Source of the DNA: Amorphophallus konjac
Taxonomy: Eukaryota; Streptophyta; Magnoliopsida; Alismatales; Araceae
Length of the DNA: 64,000 bases
Direction of reading: 5' to 3'
Assembly (NCBI GenBank): GCA_022559845.1
Contig: CM040125.1
Span: forward strand, 290,270,200 to 290,334,199
Under the pieces are notes generated by a model. The model ran no database searches and was not told the DNA's origin. It saw nothing but the letters and a program-made list of their open reading frames with translations. The position numbers and the translations under genes were made by a program. This document shows positions 46,377 through 58,256 of the stretch, in pieces (within the stretch, counting starts at the first letter, position 1; the number at the start of each line of letters is the position of its first letter).

Positions 46377-48183
46377 ATTCTCCCCGGGTGGGAGAAACTC
46401 GACCCTGTCGAGTAAGGGTCTGCATCACTCCTGTATCGCTCCAGAAGGTCCGGATCGATCCGCTGCAACTCGCCATGTGTGATCCATGTGTCCTCAGTAG
46501 CGGGCCGTCCTCTCCATCGCACTAGGTAGTGCGGGCAAGATCCACTCCTGGTAACTGCCACTTGCTCGTCCAGTATACGATCTATATGCTCACGCTGCCG
46601 TGAAAAGGGGGCTGGAGGTGGAAGTGGACACTCAGGTGTGGGATCACTCTCAAGGGGAGGAGATGGCTCAAAAGGCTCACTAGGGATCACCGCTGGGTCC
46701 CTATATGCAACAAGATCCGATACATTGAAGGTAGAGCTTATACCATATTCCTCGGGCAAGTCCACAACATACGCATTGGATCCAACGCGTTTCAACACTC
46801 TAAAGGGACTGGCTCCGCGAGCTTGCAACTTCTTAACGGTTCCAGAGGGAAACCGTTCACGTCTTACCCTGATCATGACGTATTCACCCTCGTGGAACTC
46901 TCGGTGGTGTCGGTGGGCATCGGCTAACTCCTTGTACCGTGCATTGCTGGCCTCAATGTGACGACGGATGTCGTCATGCAAACTCCTAGCATGCCTAGCA
47001 AACGACTCGGCCGACTCCGACACTCTAGCATGGATAGGCATGGGGACAAGGTCAACAGGTTTCCTAGGCCTACGACCTATGACAATCTCAAATGGACTCA
47101 TGCCGGTAGACCTATTCACCGAATCATTGTATGCAAACTCAGCCATGGGTAAAATGAGATCCCAATCCCCAATGCGGTCCCTGACTAGACACCTCAAAAG
47201 ATCTCCCAGACTCCTATTGACTACCTCGGTCTGACCATCTGTCTGGGGATGATATGTAGTAGAAAACTTGAGGTGAGTACCCATCTATGCCATAGTGTCT
47301 TCCAAAAATAGGTAGTGAATCTAACATCACGGTCAGACACTATAGTGCGAGGCAACCCGAACTTGCACACCACATGAGTAAGGAATAGGCGGGCTACCCT
47401 AGAAGCATCCGAAGTCTTCGAGCAAGGGATAAAGAGGGCCATCTTCGAGAAACGGTCAACCACCACATAGACCGAATCATGCTTCCTAGAGGTACGTGGC
47501 AATCCCAAAACAAAGTTCATACTAACATCCTGCCACGGGGCATCAGGCACGGGTAGAGGCGTATAAAGGCCCGAGCTTTACTTCTTCATCTTGGCCGTAG
47601 CACATGTACGGTACTGAGCCACGATGTTAGCAACATCGCGCTTCAAGCTCGGCCAATAAAATCGATGCTCCACTGCCTCAATAGTCTTGTTCCGACCAAA
47701 GTGGCCGGCTAGACCTCCCGCATGTAGTTCCCACACTAAGAAATCTCGAACTGAAGTTCGGGGAACACACAGCCTGCTACCTCGAAAGAGGTAACCCTCC
47801 TGAAGCACATACTCATGAAGGTCTCTCGAGGGTCCGGCCTGGAAGGTGGTAAAAATCTGACCAAAGTCAGAACAATCAACATAGGCCTCCTTCATCTTCT
47901 CTAACCCTATGACCTCGGCACTCATGGTGGTAAGCAAACATGCTCGCCGGCTCAAGGCATCAGCCACCTTGTTCTCCACTCCAGCCTTATGTTTCAGCAC
48001 AAAGGTGAACAGCTGGAGATACTCGACCCAACGACTATGACGCGAGTTAAGCTTCTTTTGCGAATGGAGGTACCTCAATGCCTCGTGGTCAGAGTATAGG
48101 ACAAACTCCTGATGTAAAAGATAGTGCCTCCAATGCCTAAGAGCCTGAACAACTACGTAGAATTCTTTATCATACGTGGAATA
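46253..48183 (-). pseudogene. pol: Element E pol, RNase H end, integrase, chromodomain, LTR-encoded tail
   Basis: RNase H end follows TGA at 48186-48184 (CGA in B). Integrase zinc domain H-H-C-C is near 47735-47600, TAA near 47578; the core has MNFVLGLP (first catalytic Asp changed to Asn, about 47520), VSDRDV (about 47330) and [13 protein letters not shown] (about 47245). A one-base deletion near 47283 splits the core. Downstream is open to 46253: C-terminal domain, chromodomain HIDRILDEQV...YLVRWRGRPATEDTWI (about 46590-46480), and the 40-residue tail in the LTR (46375-46256, stop 46255-46253). The chromodomain keeps its Trp residues and looks canonical. Confidence 0.9.
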
Positions 48184-50121
48184 TCACAGTTTCGCGTCAT
48201 TCAGCTTCTCGCTGAAATATGCGATCGGGTGGGACTCCTGACTCAAAACTCCTCCAATCCCAACACCCGACGCATCACAAGAGACCTCAAACACCTTCAA
48301 AAAATCAGGCAATCGAAGGATAGGTGTCTGGGTCATGCGCTCCTTGATATCCTTGAAGGCGGCAGATGCGGCCTTCATCCATACAAATGTGCCCTTCCGG
48401 ATGCAATCCGTGATCGGGGCGGTGACGGAGCTAAATCCGTGGATGAAGCGACGATAGAACGTCGCAAGACCATGAAAGCTGCGGACATCATGAACAGTAC
48501 GGGGTTCCGGCCACTCAACAATGGCCCGGACCTTCTCCGGATCGGCGGAGACCCCCGTACTAGACACAATGAAACCCAAGAAGGTAAGCTGAGGTGTCAT
48601 GAAGGCACACTTCTGTGGGTTCGCAAATATCTGCCCTCGCCAAAGAAGTAGACAGACCTGCCGAATGTGGTCTAAGTGGTCCCCTGTGGTGCGGCTATAG
48701 ATAAGGATATCATCAAAATACACCACTACAAAGACTCCAATGAAAGGTCTAAGGACCTGAGTCATGAGCCGCATGAAAGTGCTAGAGGCATTGGTCAACC
48801 CAAAAGGCATGACCAACCACTCATATAGACCGTCCTTGGTCTTAAATGCGGTCTTCCACTCATCACCTGGCATAATCCTCACCTGATGGTAGCCACTCTT
48901 AAGATCGATCTTCGAGAAGATAGTGGCACCTTCCATCATGTCCAGCATGTCATCAAGGCGGGGAATAGGGAACCTGTACTTTACGGTGATTTTGTTGATG
49001 GCACGACTATCAATGCACATTCTCCACGTGCCATCCTTCTTCGGGGTAAGTAATGCGGGTACATCACATGGACTCATGCTGTCCCGAACAGACCCTCTCT
49101 GCACCAACTCATCGACCTGCCGTTTAAGCTCGGCATGCTCCGTGGGACTCATGCGATAATGTGGAAGGTTGGGCAAGGAAGAGCCCGGAACAAGGTCGAT
49201 GGCATGCTGAATATCCCGCATAGGTGGGAGTCCCTCGGGAAGCTCATCAGGAAAAATATCAGCAAACTCCTGTAGAATAGGAACAACCTCGGGTGGGAGC
49301 TCACCCTCGGAGTCCCGCTCCACCTCTCGAACCGTAATGGCAAACACCGGACAGCCCTGACTAAGCTCCTGCTCCATCTCTCAGGAGCTAATCATCATGA
49401 ATCTCCTCGTCGAGGGCTCTCCTGGGCCAGAGGCAACGATCATAGCCCGAGCTGGGGATGGGGTACTAGGCCCGGGAACGGAAGGCTCCGGAGCACTAGG
49501 GCCAGTACGACCCCTGACTGATGGGCTCTTGGGCCGATGGGGTTCGAGAGTAATCCGTTGGCCCTCATGGTCGAAGGTACAGACGTTCGACCGGCCATGG
49601 AGTGTCACATCCCGATCAAATAACCATGGCCTACCCAGAATAATGTTGCCCACCTCTATGGGTAGAACATCACACCAAACCTCATCACGGTAGGCATAGA
49701 ACTGCAGTGGGACCAAGCACCGCAGCCTGATCGAAATTGAAGTGGAATCCACCCATGATACACGATAGGGGCTAGGGTGATCCACGGGTGTAAGACCAAG
49801 ACGGGAGACAGCACCCGTGGAGATTACATAGATGCAACTCCCGCTATCGATGATTACCTTGCACACATGTTTACCCAGCCTACAAAAGGTATGAAAAATA
49901 GTGGTCCGACGCCAGTCATCACTGGCCTGTGGCTGGGTGAGAATACACCTGACGACCCCCACATGGGTATCATCGGGATGCGGGGCCTCTTGATCGTCAC
50001 CTTCGATCTCATAGTATTCATCAGCTAGCTCCTGATCGGCCACATAGGTGACTAACTCGAGGCCCGCGGGGGTGGTATCCTCGGCCTGTGTGTCCCCAAT
50101 GATGAGAGATGGACGGGTGGG
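48184..50121 (-). pseudogene. pol: Element E pol, protease, RT and most of RNase H
   Basis: Open from the zinc knuckle to TGA near 49380 (CGA in relatives), then open again for 397 codons to 48184. Protease: VIIDSGSCIYVIS near 49850. [42 protein letters not shown], active site YFDD at 48720-48709 intact. Then [30 protein letters not shown], and RNase H with [19 protein letters not shown]. With two stops over nearly 2 kb this is the best preserved pol in the window. Confidence 0.9.
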
Positions 50122-51450
50122 ACACTGGTTGGCAAAATGGCCAAACCCATTGCAGCGATAGCACTACTGTCGTGATCCACTGGGCTCCCCAATCATGGGT
50201 CCTTTCCCCTTATCCTCCGGACGGATAGGAGGTGTAGGTAGCAAAGGACGTGCAGGAGGTGTGGGTGCTGGTGGACGGGCTGTGGGTGGGGCCGTAAGAT
50301 GCTGGGGATGAGGAAGGTCCCTCGGGGGCGGAGGACGAGGCCTAGGAGCAAAGGGTTCGGGACGGGCGGGCTCCTGAGGTCGAGCCATGGGGGCCCTCAG
50401 ATACGTGCCAGATGAGCCACGGGGCTCGACACTACGAAGGGGAAAAGAGCCCAACCGATGGGGTGACTCGAAATCGGCCTCCAATTACTCCAATTCGAGA
50501 GCTATCTGATATGCCTGCTCCAAAGTGGTTGCATTGCGGCGAAAGAGTTCATATTGATAATTAGGCCGCAAACCTCTCTGAAAGCGGGATATCGTCATGG
50601 TGCTCTCTTCCGTGACCCCGCACCGCAAGTAATACTCATCGAACTCGGCGGTGTACTCGGTCACGGATCGGTTCCCTTAGGAGATGCTTTGCCACTTGTC
50701 TATAAGACGTTGGCGATATGAGGCAGGAAGGTACTTCTCCCTTAATTTGAGTTTCATATCATCCCAGGTACCGATTTGGGGTTGACGTCGTTGGTTGAGC
50801 AGGCTCTCCACATTGATCCAATAAGTTTGAGCCTGCCCTTGTAGCTTCATCTTTGTGTATCGGACTCTTCGGTGGTCCGTCATCTCAAACCACTCGAAGT
50901 ACCGGTCCATGCCGGCCTCCCAATCTAAATACACCCTAGGGTCCAAGGACCCGCTAAAAGTGGGAGGGTCTGCACGCACACCCCTAAGAATGTGGTCGTC
51001 ATCCTCGTAATCACGATTCTGTCGTTGATGATGACGACCGTTACCCCCTTGATCATTATCAGATGCATAATCATTCACCACATGCACCTGTTGAACCCCA
51101 ACATTCTCCACTTGAGCCCTTGGCACATCGGGTTGTTGCACCGGCTCTTGTTGGCCATTCGTCGGCGCGGGTTGCGCCGCTACTGGGCCCCTCTCTAGGA
51201 TGGCAATCCTCCCAACTAAGCCCTGGATGGACTGATCCGAACTCTCGGCCCGATCCTCGAGGGCTTTCATCCGTCCTTCTAGACGCGTTCCTATGCCATC
51301 CATACACATACTAAGGCCATCCATACGCGTGTCAAGACGTTCCATAATGGCTCGGAACATCTCGGCCGTCGAGGACTCATCGGAGCTACGGGCCCGGGAA
51401 TCTGCCATAGGTGGTGGTGGCGAGTATTGGGTACCTCGACGGGTGGGCAT
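50122..51450 (-). pseudogene. gag: Element E gag
   Basis: ATG at 51450 (MPTRRGTQYSPPPP), MADSRAR 14 codons later. Coiled-coil-like N-terminus with MDGLSMCMDGIGTRLE, acidic linker, core FSGSLDPRVYLDWEAG and YFEWFEMTDHRRVRY, Pro-rich linker (RPRPPPPRDLPHP), knuckle CYRCNGFGHFANQC at 50163-50122. Stops: TAA near 50675 and near 50487 (both at CAA/GAA-type codons), and TAG at 50166-50164 directly before the knuckle. Gag and pol share one frame, as in other chromoviruses. Confidence 0.88.
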
Positions 51451-51748
51451 GCAAAGACACACGACCTAGAAGACACCGACTAATGCAAACACTCACTAGA
51501 TGATGCACTTAGACCTAACCAATATCTGGTACGAGGCGGAGATAAGCGATCCGAAGATCACTCACGCAAGTACGCTACCCTCCCGATAGGCATAACCTAA
51601 TGTTCGGGCAACGCCTTTTAATATACCGAGCTATTGGGTGAAATGCAATTTGAAAACACCTTTTTTTTGTTTTGAAAATAAGGATGATCCTAGACTCGAC
51701 TTAGACCATGAGGCATGACTTATGCAATGACTACCCTAGACTCGACTC

Positions 51749-51760
51749 GCTCTGATACAA
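51749..51760 (-). other. Element E primer binding site (tRNA-iMet, one change)
   Basis: The minus strand reads TTGTATCAGAGC; one mismatch to the tRNA-iMet complement. 3 nt from the LTR. Confidence 0.88.
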
Positions 51761-51763
51761 AAC

Positions 51764-54050
51764 TGATGCGGGACGGACACGGGAGACGACACTATATGGT
51801 GCCACCCTCGGACTCTAGATGAAGACACGACCAGCAACATACACCAGGGAGACACTAAGCCTGACACTATGAGCTCCTAGTCGCAAAACGTCGCTAACAG
51901 AAGTGGAAGCTCACTCGTCGTCCCAAGCGAGGGAAAGCGCGGACCGTGCGCGGTTAAGGAACCGGTGGAGGTCAAGGGTAGTCCGACTCAACTTCCGGAC
52001 TCGGATCGAGTCGCGGGACGGGTCACTCTCACTCTCACAGCGGTGACATGGACACACGGGCTAGTACCTACACTCTCGGCAGCGGCAAAAGACCATATAC
52101 TAGCTAAGCAAATGAACGCCAATAGGTTAAGACCTTTACCTCCACGCACCCGGCGTGGCGAAGACAACCCCGGCCGACTTACGGACTCCCGGTTAACAAT
52201 GATTACAGCAATACACTAAGTCGACCCACTCCACGCAGGGAGGTAAAAGGTCACATGTGGGGTCCGGGAATCACGCAACTCGGGTTGACGGGCAGCATCT
52301 TGATGTCGCCTGGCGGTGCCGAACTCTGCATTTTCGTGCTTTCCGAACGGCGGCTTCTACGGGCCCGCGGGGCCCACGGGCGGCGCTGTCCTCCGGATCT
52401 GCGGGGGTGGGACCCACTATGATGGGGACCCCTGGTGGCGCGCCTCCACGGACGGCGGTCGGCCGGGAACACCGATCGGCGGTCGATCGGCCCCGATTCC
52501 CAACTCTTGAACTAATAACCCACGGGTTTTGGTTGCTGTCTTCCGGCGCGCGCTCCGGCGAAAACGGCCGCTGTGAGCAATCCCGACGGCAGATCGGGAC
52601 GCATGAGCTATCATTGGAAATGTCTATTCAAATGCTTCGACCTAGACCCAGAGAGATCTACTGGATCTGGTCGGATCAGAACTTTATTGAATTTACAAGT
52701 CCCAGTTGTACAGTAACCGAAATTTCAGATCTGCAGGGCACTTGTCTGAGAACCACCATTGACCGCCTAGTAAACCTCCGATTCATCTCCTGAGTTCTTC
52801 TTAGGAGTTGTAGGGAATCAAACCACGGAACTGGGACTATTTTTAGAATTTGATTGGGAGGTGGAGGCGATTTGTTATGATTTTTGGGGTGACTGGTGGT
52901 CGGATCTGGGAACAGGTGGACAGAACTGTAGATGGGTCTAAGAACGATTTTAGAAAATATGAGATGGGCGAATAAAAAATTGAGAAATATTGTGGATGTA
53001 GGGGTGGATGGGTGGAACCCCCAATAAAATTGGGAGAACCAACACCAATCAAAAAGTGGCTCTAAGACATGAAACACAAGACGGATGTGAACCTGGACAG
53101 AACTCTGGCAGAACTGAAATGGAAGAGTGGACGAAAATCAAAATTAGCAAACGTGATCTGAATGCTGGCCTGATTTTGGTGGGTGGAGAGGAACATCCCA
53201 AGAACAACTCCTCCAAATTTGGTAGCCAAATGAGCTCGGGGAAGACCTGTGAAATTCGAACTAGCTGCTGTGGTACTGCGCAGGTAGAACTCCGTTGATG
53301 GCGATGGCGGTGCGGTGGCGGCTCGTGGCGGCGGCGGCAATCGTCGGAACCGATACACGAGGCGTCACACCTCAGAATGGAAGCCTTCACAGCTTCAAGG
53401 GGGAGAGGGAGGAGAGAGGAGGGGGGCACACCAGCCCTTGCTCTTGGAAATTGTTTGATTCAAATGGCATTAATTCCTGAAAATGGGAAATTATAAGTAT
53501 TTATGTGTTACATCTCAAATCCATTGGCAACCGTTGGATCTAGGGGATGGGAATGAGTGGCCTGGATTGAGTGTGACACACACACAAAAATTATATATAA
53601 AAAACAAGGAGGGGGGCGGCCCTTGGACCATGGGGTAGAAGTTGGACTTGGTAGGTGGGGTCGGTGGCCAAATGTGGACTTTCCAAGTCCCTTGTCCCCC
53701 ACTTGGCCCACCCATCTAGAAGCCTCCATTTGACATGTTGACTGACCCCACTTGGGGCCCTAAGGCTGAGGTGGATCAATGGGAGGGGCCTATGGGTCCC
53801 ATGGGGCCCAGGGGTCCCATTTTGCAAATAAGCCCCTTGTACACTCATAATTACATACCGAATACAATGAAATAAAAACAAATTACACACACATAAAGGC
53901 TAACTAAATATGATAAATGGGGAGGCTCAAGGCGGAGTCTCCAGGCTGTCTCCGAGCCAGATGGACGCTGAGGTGGCTCGAGTTGTGCTCCGTGTGCGGT
54001 ACCGGTGGCTCGGCGTGTCGCGCCGCTCAACTGCTCGGGTGTCCGCACCA
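51764..54050 (-). repeat. Element E 5' LTR (2287 bp)
   Basis: Partner of 44089-46376, one base different in length. Hairpin CCACGC-acccg-GCGTGG at 52142-52158. Confidence 0.93.
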
Positions 54051-54055
54051 GTTGG

Positions 54056-54908
54056 ACCTCTAGAACTCACCCTGAAAGTTTGGAACCCAACAGAGCTCGT
54101 GAATGAGAGAAAAAATTCGGGGAATAGTGGGCTGTCATAGGTGGACAGAACTCTGGCGATGGTGGCGGTGGTGCGATGGCGGCACGATGGCGGCGGCGGC
54201 GGCGATGGTGATCTCACGAACAGATAGAAGAGCTGTCTCACCTCAGAAATATAGCCTTCCAAACTGCAGATGGGGGAGAGGGGAGAGAGATAGGGGGCGG
54301 CCCTTGCTCTTGGAAGAAATCCCCTGATTTTCTTTGCATTAATTCCCATCAAAATGAAAATACATGCTATTTTTATGAAATACCAAAAGACACTAACTAT
54401 CCCTAGATCTAGGGTTTGGGAGGGGTAAAAGAGGGAGTCCACATTTTATTCTCCCATGTAATTTGGAATCAAATAAAATAAAATTTCAATCCTAATAAAC
54501 TATAATATACTAGGGGCGCCCCCTTGACTTCCTTGGTTCCAACTTTAAAAATTTTCACCCTTTGTCCCCCGCTTGGTCCAACTCTTCTAGAAGCCCACCT
54601 TGGAGGGTTGACTGACCCCACATGGGCCCAAGAACTGAGGTGGATCAATGGGAGAAGGGATGGGGGCCCGCGGGTCCCAGATGGTCCCAAATTACAAATA
54701 AACCCATATTACAATCCGAATAAAACCAAATAAACACACATTACACACAAATAAAATCCCAATAAATATGATAAATACTAAGCCTCAAGGGGGAGACTCC
54801 AGACTGTCTCCGAGCCAGATGGAAGCCGATGTAGCTCGAGTGGTGCTCCGCGTACGGTACCGACGGCTCGCCGGCTCGTGCTTCTCGCTCGCTCTAGTGT
54901 CCGCACCA
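54056..54908 (-). repeat. Element C 5' LTR, second segment
   Basis: 853 bp matching 20350-21201 of the 3' LTR, ending gtgtccgcacca. With 42674-44088 it makes a 2268 bp LTR. TATAAAAATA-like site at 54368-54377 (minus). CCAAT follows at 54909-54913. Confidence 0.93.
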
Positions 54909-54913
54909 CCAAT

Positions 54914-55376
54914 ACCCCTAGCACCTTCATGCGACTCATGACTCAGGTTCTTCGACCATTCATTGGAGTCTTTGTGGTAGTGTATTTCGATGATATTCTC
55001 ATCTATAGTTGCACTACGGGGGACCACATGGATCATCTACGGTAGGGCTGCCTACTTTTGAGGCGAGAGCAGTTGTTTGCAAAACCATAGAAGTGTGCCT
55101 TTATGACTTCTCAGCTTACCTTCTTGGGTTTTATTATGTCTAGTACTCGGGTCTCCGCTGATCCGGAGAAGGTCCGGGCCATTATTGAGTGGCCGAAACC
55201 CCGTACGATCCATGATGTCCACAGCTTCTATGGCCTCGCGACGTTCTATCGTCGTTTCATCCATGGATTTAGTTCTGTCATTGCACCGATCACGGACTGT
55301 ATGAGGAAGGGCACGTTTGTATGGACGAAGGCCGCTGCTGCTGCCTTCAAGGACATCAAGGAATGCATGACCCATA
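54914..55376 (+). pseudogene. pol: Element F pol, RT C-terminal half
   Basis: Continues the RT cut at 18915 (FGLTN, then [18 protein letters not shown]). It holds the intact active site YFDD (about 54983-55000) and the RT end FLGFIMSST...[42 protein letters not shown] near 55042 and near 55088. Ends at insertion I just before RNase H. Confidence 0.88.
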
Positions 55377-55652
55377 CACTGTGACGGGATCGTCGATTCG
55401 AGATTCAAGATTCATGGTTGAACCTGACGGGATCGACAAGCGGCTTCAACAAAATTATCAAATAAATATTTATGTTAATTGGGCCACATGTATGGGCCTA
55501 TTATGTGTGTTTTCTTTTTATAGGAATTAAGCTATATCCATGAAAGAGTCTATATTTTAATAGTGTCTTTTAATCTTCCAATTAGAGGTATAATGAGTGT
55601 TAGGTATTAGTTGAAGTTTTAATGAGTTGTCTTTTGGTCTCCATGTGGAGTC

Positions 55653-55660
55653 TATAAAAA
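55653..55660 (+). promoter_or_regulatory. TATA box in insertion I
   Basis: TATAAAAA in the context gtggagtctataaaaagagtc, followed by a short AT-rich stretch and the C/T-rich stretch; arrangement like a plant LTR or gene promoter. Confidence 0.4.
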
Positions 55661-55727
55661 GAGTCATGTAACCTTTATTTTAAGTAATGAAATGAAGTTA
55701 AATTTTTGGAAAAGGTGGGAACTCCAC

Positions 55728-57100
55728 TCTCTCTATCTCTTCCCTCCCTTTTCTCTCCTACGTTTCAATTTCTTCCCCCCCCTCTCTTGTCCCTGTAGCT
55801 GCAGTCACCTCTCTCCCCCTCCAGTTCTCCTTTCCGCCAGTGGTTTCTCCCCCCTCTCCGTCTTCCCTGCTCCCCACGCTCTCTCTCCCCACAAGCTGGC
55901 ATCCTCCCTCTCTCCCCCCTCTCTCTTCTCATCTCTCCCCATCTCTCCGTCTCTCCGTTCTACAGGCTCCAGTGGCCCCCTCTCTTTCTCTCCCCTTTCT
56001 CTCTTTCTCATCTCTCCTCTTCCCTCATTCACTCTTCTGCGCACCCTCACACCGGCGGGCTCCTCTCCTCCCCACCACTCTCTTCTCTATGCCGTCTGCA
56101 CCGGTCTCCCTGAGCTTCTCCCCCCTCCAGCTTCTCCTTCCTTAGCCTCTCGCGCTCATCTCTCACTCTCCTTCTCTCCTTTCTACACATACCACCGTAG
56201 CACTGCAACTTCTTTATTCCCGGCTCTCTCTCCTCCTGACACACCTCCCCCTCTCTACTCTCTCTCTCTCTCCCACCGTAGATCTTGCTTCTCTTCACCC
56301 TGCTAGTCACCGCGGCCTCTCCCCCTCCCTTTCTCTCTCTAGAACTCCCACAATCACGGCACTCACCTTTACTCTCTCCCTCTCTGGCTAACACCACCGC
56401 ACCCACTCTCTTCACACACACCGGAGACGTTCACCACTGTCGCCTCCCTCTGCACTGGGCTCCTTCATTCCTCCCACCCCCACTCTCTCCCTCTATTTGC
56501 TTCTCTCTACCTGCAAATCGATACCTTCACAGGCCTCACCTTCGTATCACCCACCCCACCACTCCGTTCCTTCTCTTTCTCTCTCTAAATCTCCTCTTTC
56601 TCCCTTTCACCATCCTTCACACCGACCTCACTCTCAGCCCTCTCTATCTCTCCTCCTTGCATCCCCTCCGGCAGTATCTAGCCTGGCTTCTCCCCCTCTC
56701 TTCTTACTCCCACTCTCTCCTCTCTTTCTCCCTCTTCCTCTCTTCTGCACACCGCACCAGTGCCTTTCACATGCCCCCCCCTCCTCCTCTCCCCTCTCCT
56801 CTACACCTCCGGGTTCACTCACACACACTCCGGTTCTCCCTCTTCTTCTCCCACTGCCTCTCTTCTGCACACGTCACCACTACGAGTTCCCCTGCTCCCC
56901 CTCTTTAGCAACAGCCCACTCCTTGTTTCCCTCTCTACCTCCCTTCTGTACACACTCTCATCCCCCTCTCATCCTATCTTCTATAAACACCCACACCAAC
57001 ACCCACCGCCCTACCACCCACGGCACTGCCCTGCCCTGCCCATCTCCCTTACATTCAACCACGTCGACATCGTCCCTAGCCATAACAATGGACCGCTCAC
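55728..57100 (+). repeat. C/T-rich low-complexity tract in insertion I
   Basis: About 1.4 kb, overwhelmingly C and T on the plus strand, with loosely repeated modules of the kind cctctcttctgcacac followed by a cacc segment (for example near 56030, 56740, 56860 and 56945). Open frames of 100-227 codons here are Ser/Pro/Leu low complexity in several frames at once and are not evidence of genes. Confidence 0.7.
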
Positions 57101-57803
57101 CACCACTTAAGCACCAGCCCATTCCCCCCTACTGGTCACCACCTATAGCTCCAGCAACCTGCTTCAACGGCAGCAAATGAACAGAGCCGCCGTACGAGTA
57201 TTGGCTTCACCTTATCAAGCATACTCTACCCAGCATCCCTTCGCTTGTTGCTTGCAGGCTGCCACTACTGCTGCCATCCTCCCCACAACGGCGACGTCCT
57301 GCCCAGCTCCCCCATGCGCGGGCATGCCGACGACGTCCCCGGCATGCATGCGTATGCTTGTTCACCACCGAGCAGTCCGGTAGCGCCAAGTGGTCCTCGA
57401 TCTTCTCCCGGCAGTGGCTGCACCACCCCTCAAGCACACTCCGGCTGTCGCCGTCATCGTCGTGGTCACCCACGGCCTCGTCAAGCACGCCAAGCGGCTT
57501 TAGCACTCCCGCATCCGAGCTTGGCGAGCACCACGGGCAAGCGCGGCAATCACCTCGTCCGAGCACGACACCCAGCACCGTCAACCGTTGCGAGGTCCCC
57601 TACTGGTCACCGTCATCAAGCACGTTACCCGCCTGCAGCTACACACGTTGGAATCATGCCGGGCGTAAGCATACCCAGCCCGGTCTCCATCACTGGTGGG
57701 CTGCCACCACTGCTGACATCCTCGATCGCTCCCTTTACCCGCTGTGGTCACACCTCCCCACCGTAGAGACCACTGCCCAGCCACCCTCCCAATCTCGTTG
57801 CGT

Positions 57804-57823
57804 TCTCTCTCTCTCTCTCTCTC
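57804..57823 (+). repeat. (CT)n microsatellite
   Basis: About ten CT units, just before the coding-like segment of insertion I. Confidence 0.85.
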
Positions 57824-57837
57824 ATTAAGGGGAAAAA

Positions 57838-58256
57838 AGGCATATGATATGTTTGGATTGGCGAAGGAGAGCTTGTTGGGAGCTAAATTGTGCTCCCAGT
57901 CGGATGATCCTAAACTCTCTTTAAGACAAAACAAAGTGTTGAATAGTTGGCCAAGAAGCAGATGCACGCCGCATGGTTATCTTGGGGAGGCAGAGCATGG
58001 TGGTGTCCCATGTGATAATGATGCTAGAGATGCTTATGGTTAGGAGGCTAATAATTCTGAGTGGGGGACAGCAAGTGAGATTGATCTTGAGAATGATGAA
58101 AGAAAGAAGAGTGATGATGACAATTATTGGAAAGATGAGAATAACAGTAGAGAGAAATATGGAAAGCATATTGACGAGGTGACAAATGGAAAGCATATTG
58201 ACGAGGTGACAAAAGAATGGGAACTTGGTGACAACGTTCTTCTCTCTCAAGGATGA
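57838..58256 (+). pseudogene. Coding-like fragment of unknown origin in insertion I
   Basis: One frame reads KAYDMFGLAKESLLG..., reaches TAG at 58041-58043, continues for 70 codons and stops at TGA 58254-58256. The second part is hydrophilic and acidic (EWGTASEIDLEND, SDDDNYWKDE, EWELGDNV), with the composition of a real protein rather than of random or repeat DNA. The segment GKHIDEVTN is duplicated in tandem (27 bp units, 58161-58187 and 58188-58214). I do not recognise the family; no retroelement protein fits. Possibly exon sequence taken from a host gene. Confidence 0.45.

Larger units (their letters stand above)
44089..54050 (-). mobile_element. Element E: youngest, most complete autonomous-type chromovirus (10.0 kb)
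   Basis: Uninterrupted: 3' LTR 44089-46376, gag-pol 51450-46253, PBS 51749-51760, 5' LTR 51764-54050, target duplicates GTTGG at 44084-44088 and 54051-54055. Gag, protease, RT and RNase H lie in one frame from 51450 to 47284 with a handful of stops. A single-base deletion near 47283 shifts integrase. LTRs differ by about 4% in sampled stretches, the lowest among the autonomous copies. Confidence 0.93.
18916..54908 (-). mobile_element. Element C: autonomous-type chromovirus, split by B, D and E
   Basis: Inserted in the RT of F with target duplicates CCAAT at 18911-18915 and 54909-54913. 3' LTR 18916-21201; 5' LTR 42674-44088 plus 54056-54908. Own length without B, D and E is about 9.9 kb. PBS is perfect (42659-42670). 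Gag is open up to the amber codon once B is removed. Pol has three single-base deletions and several stops. LTR divergence is about 7-8% in sampled stretches. Confidence 0.92.

Noticed and set aside
55692..57180. Long plus-strand ORFs of 200-227 codons in the C/T-rich tract
   Set aside because: Low-complexity Ser/Pro/Leu translations are open in several frames at once because the tract lacks purines needed for stops.
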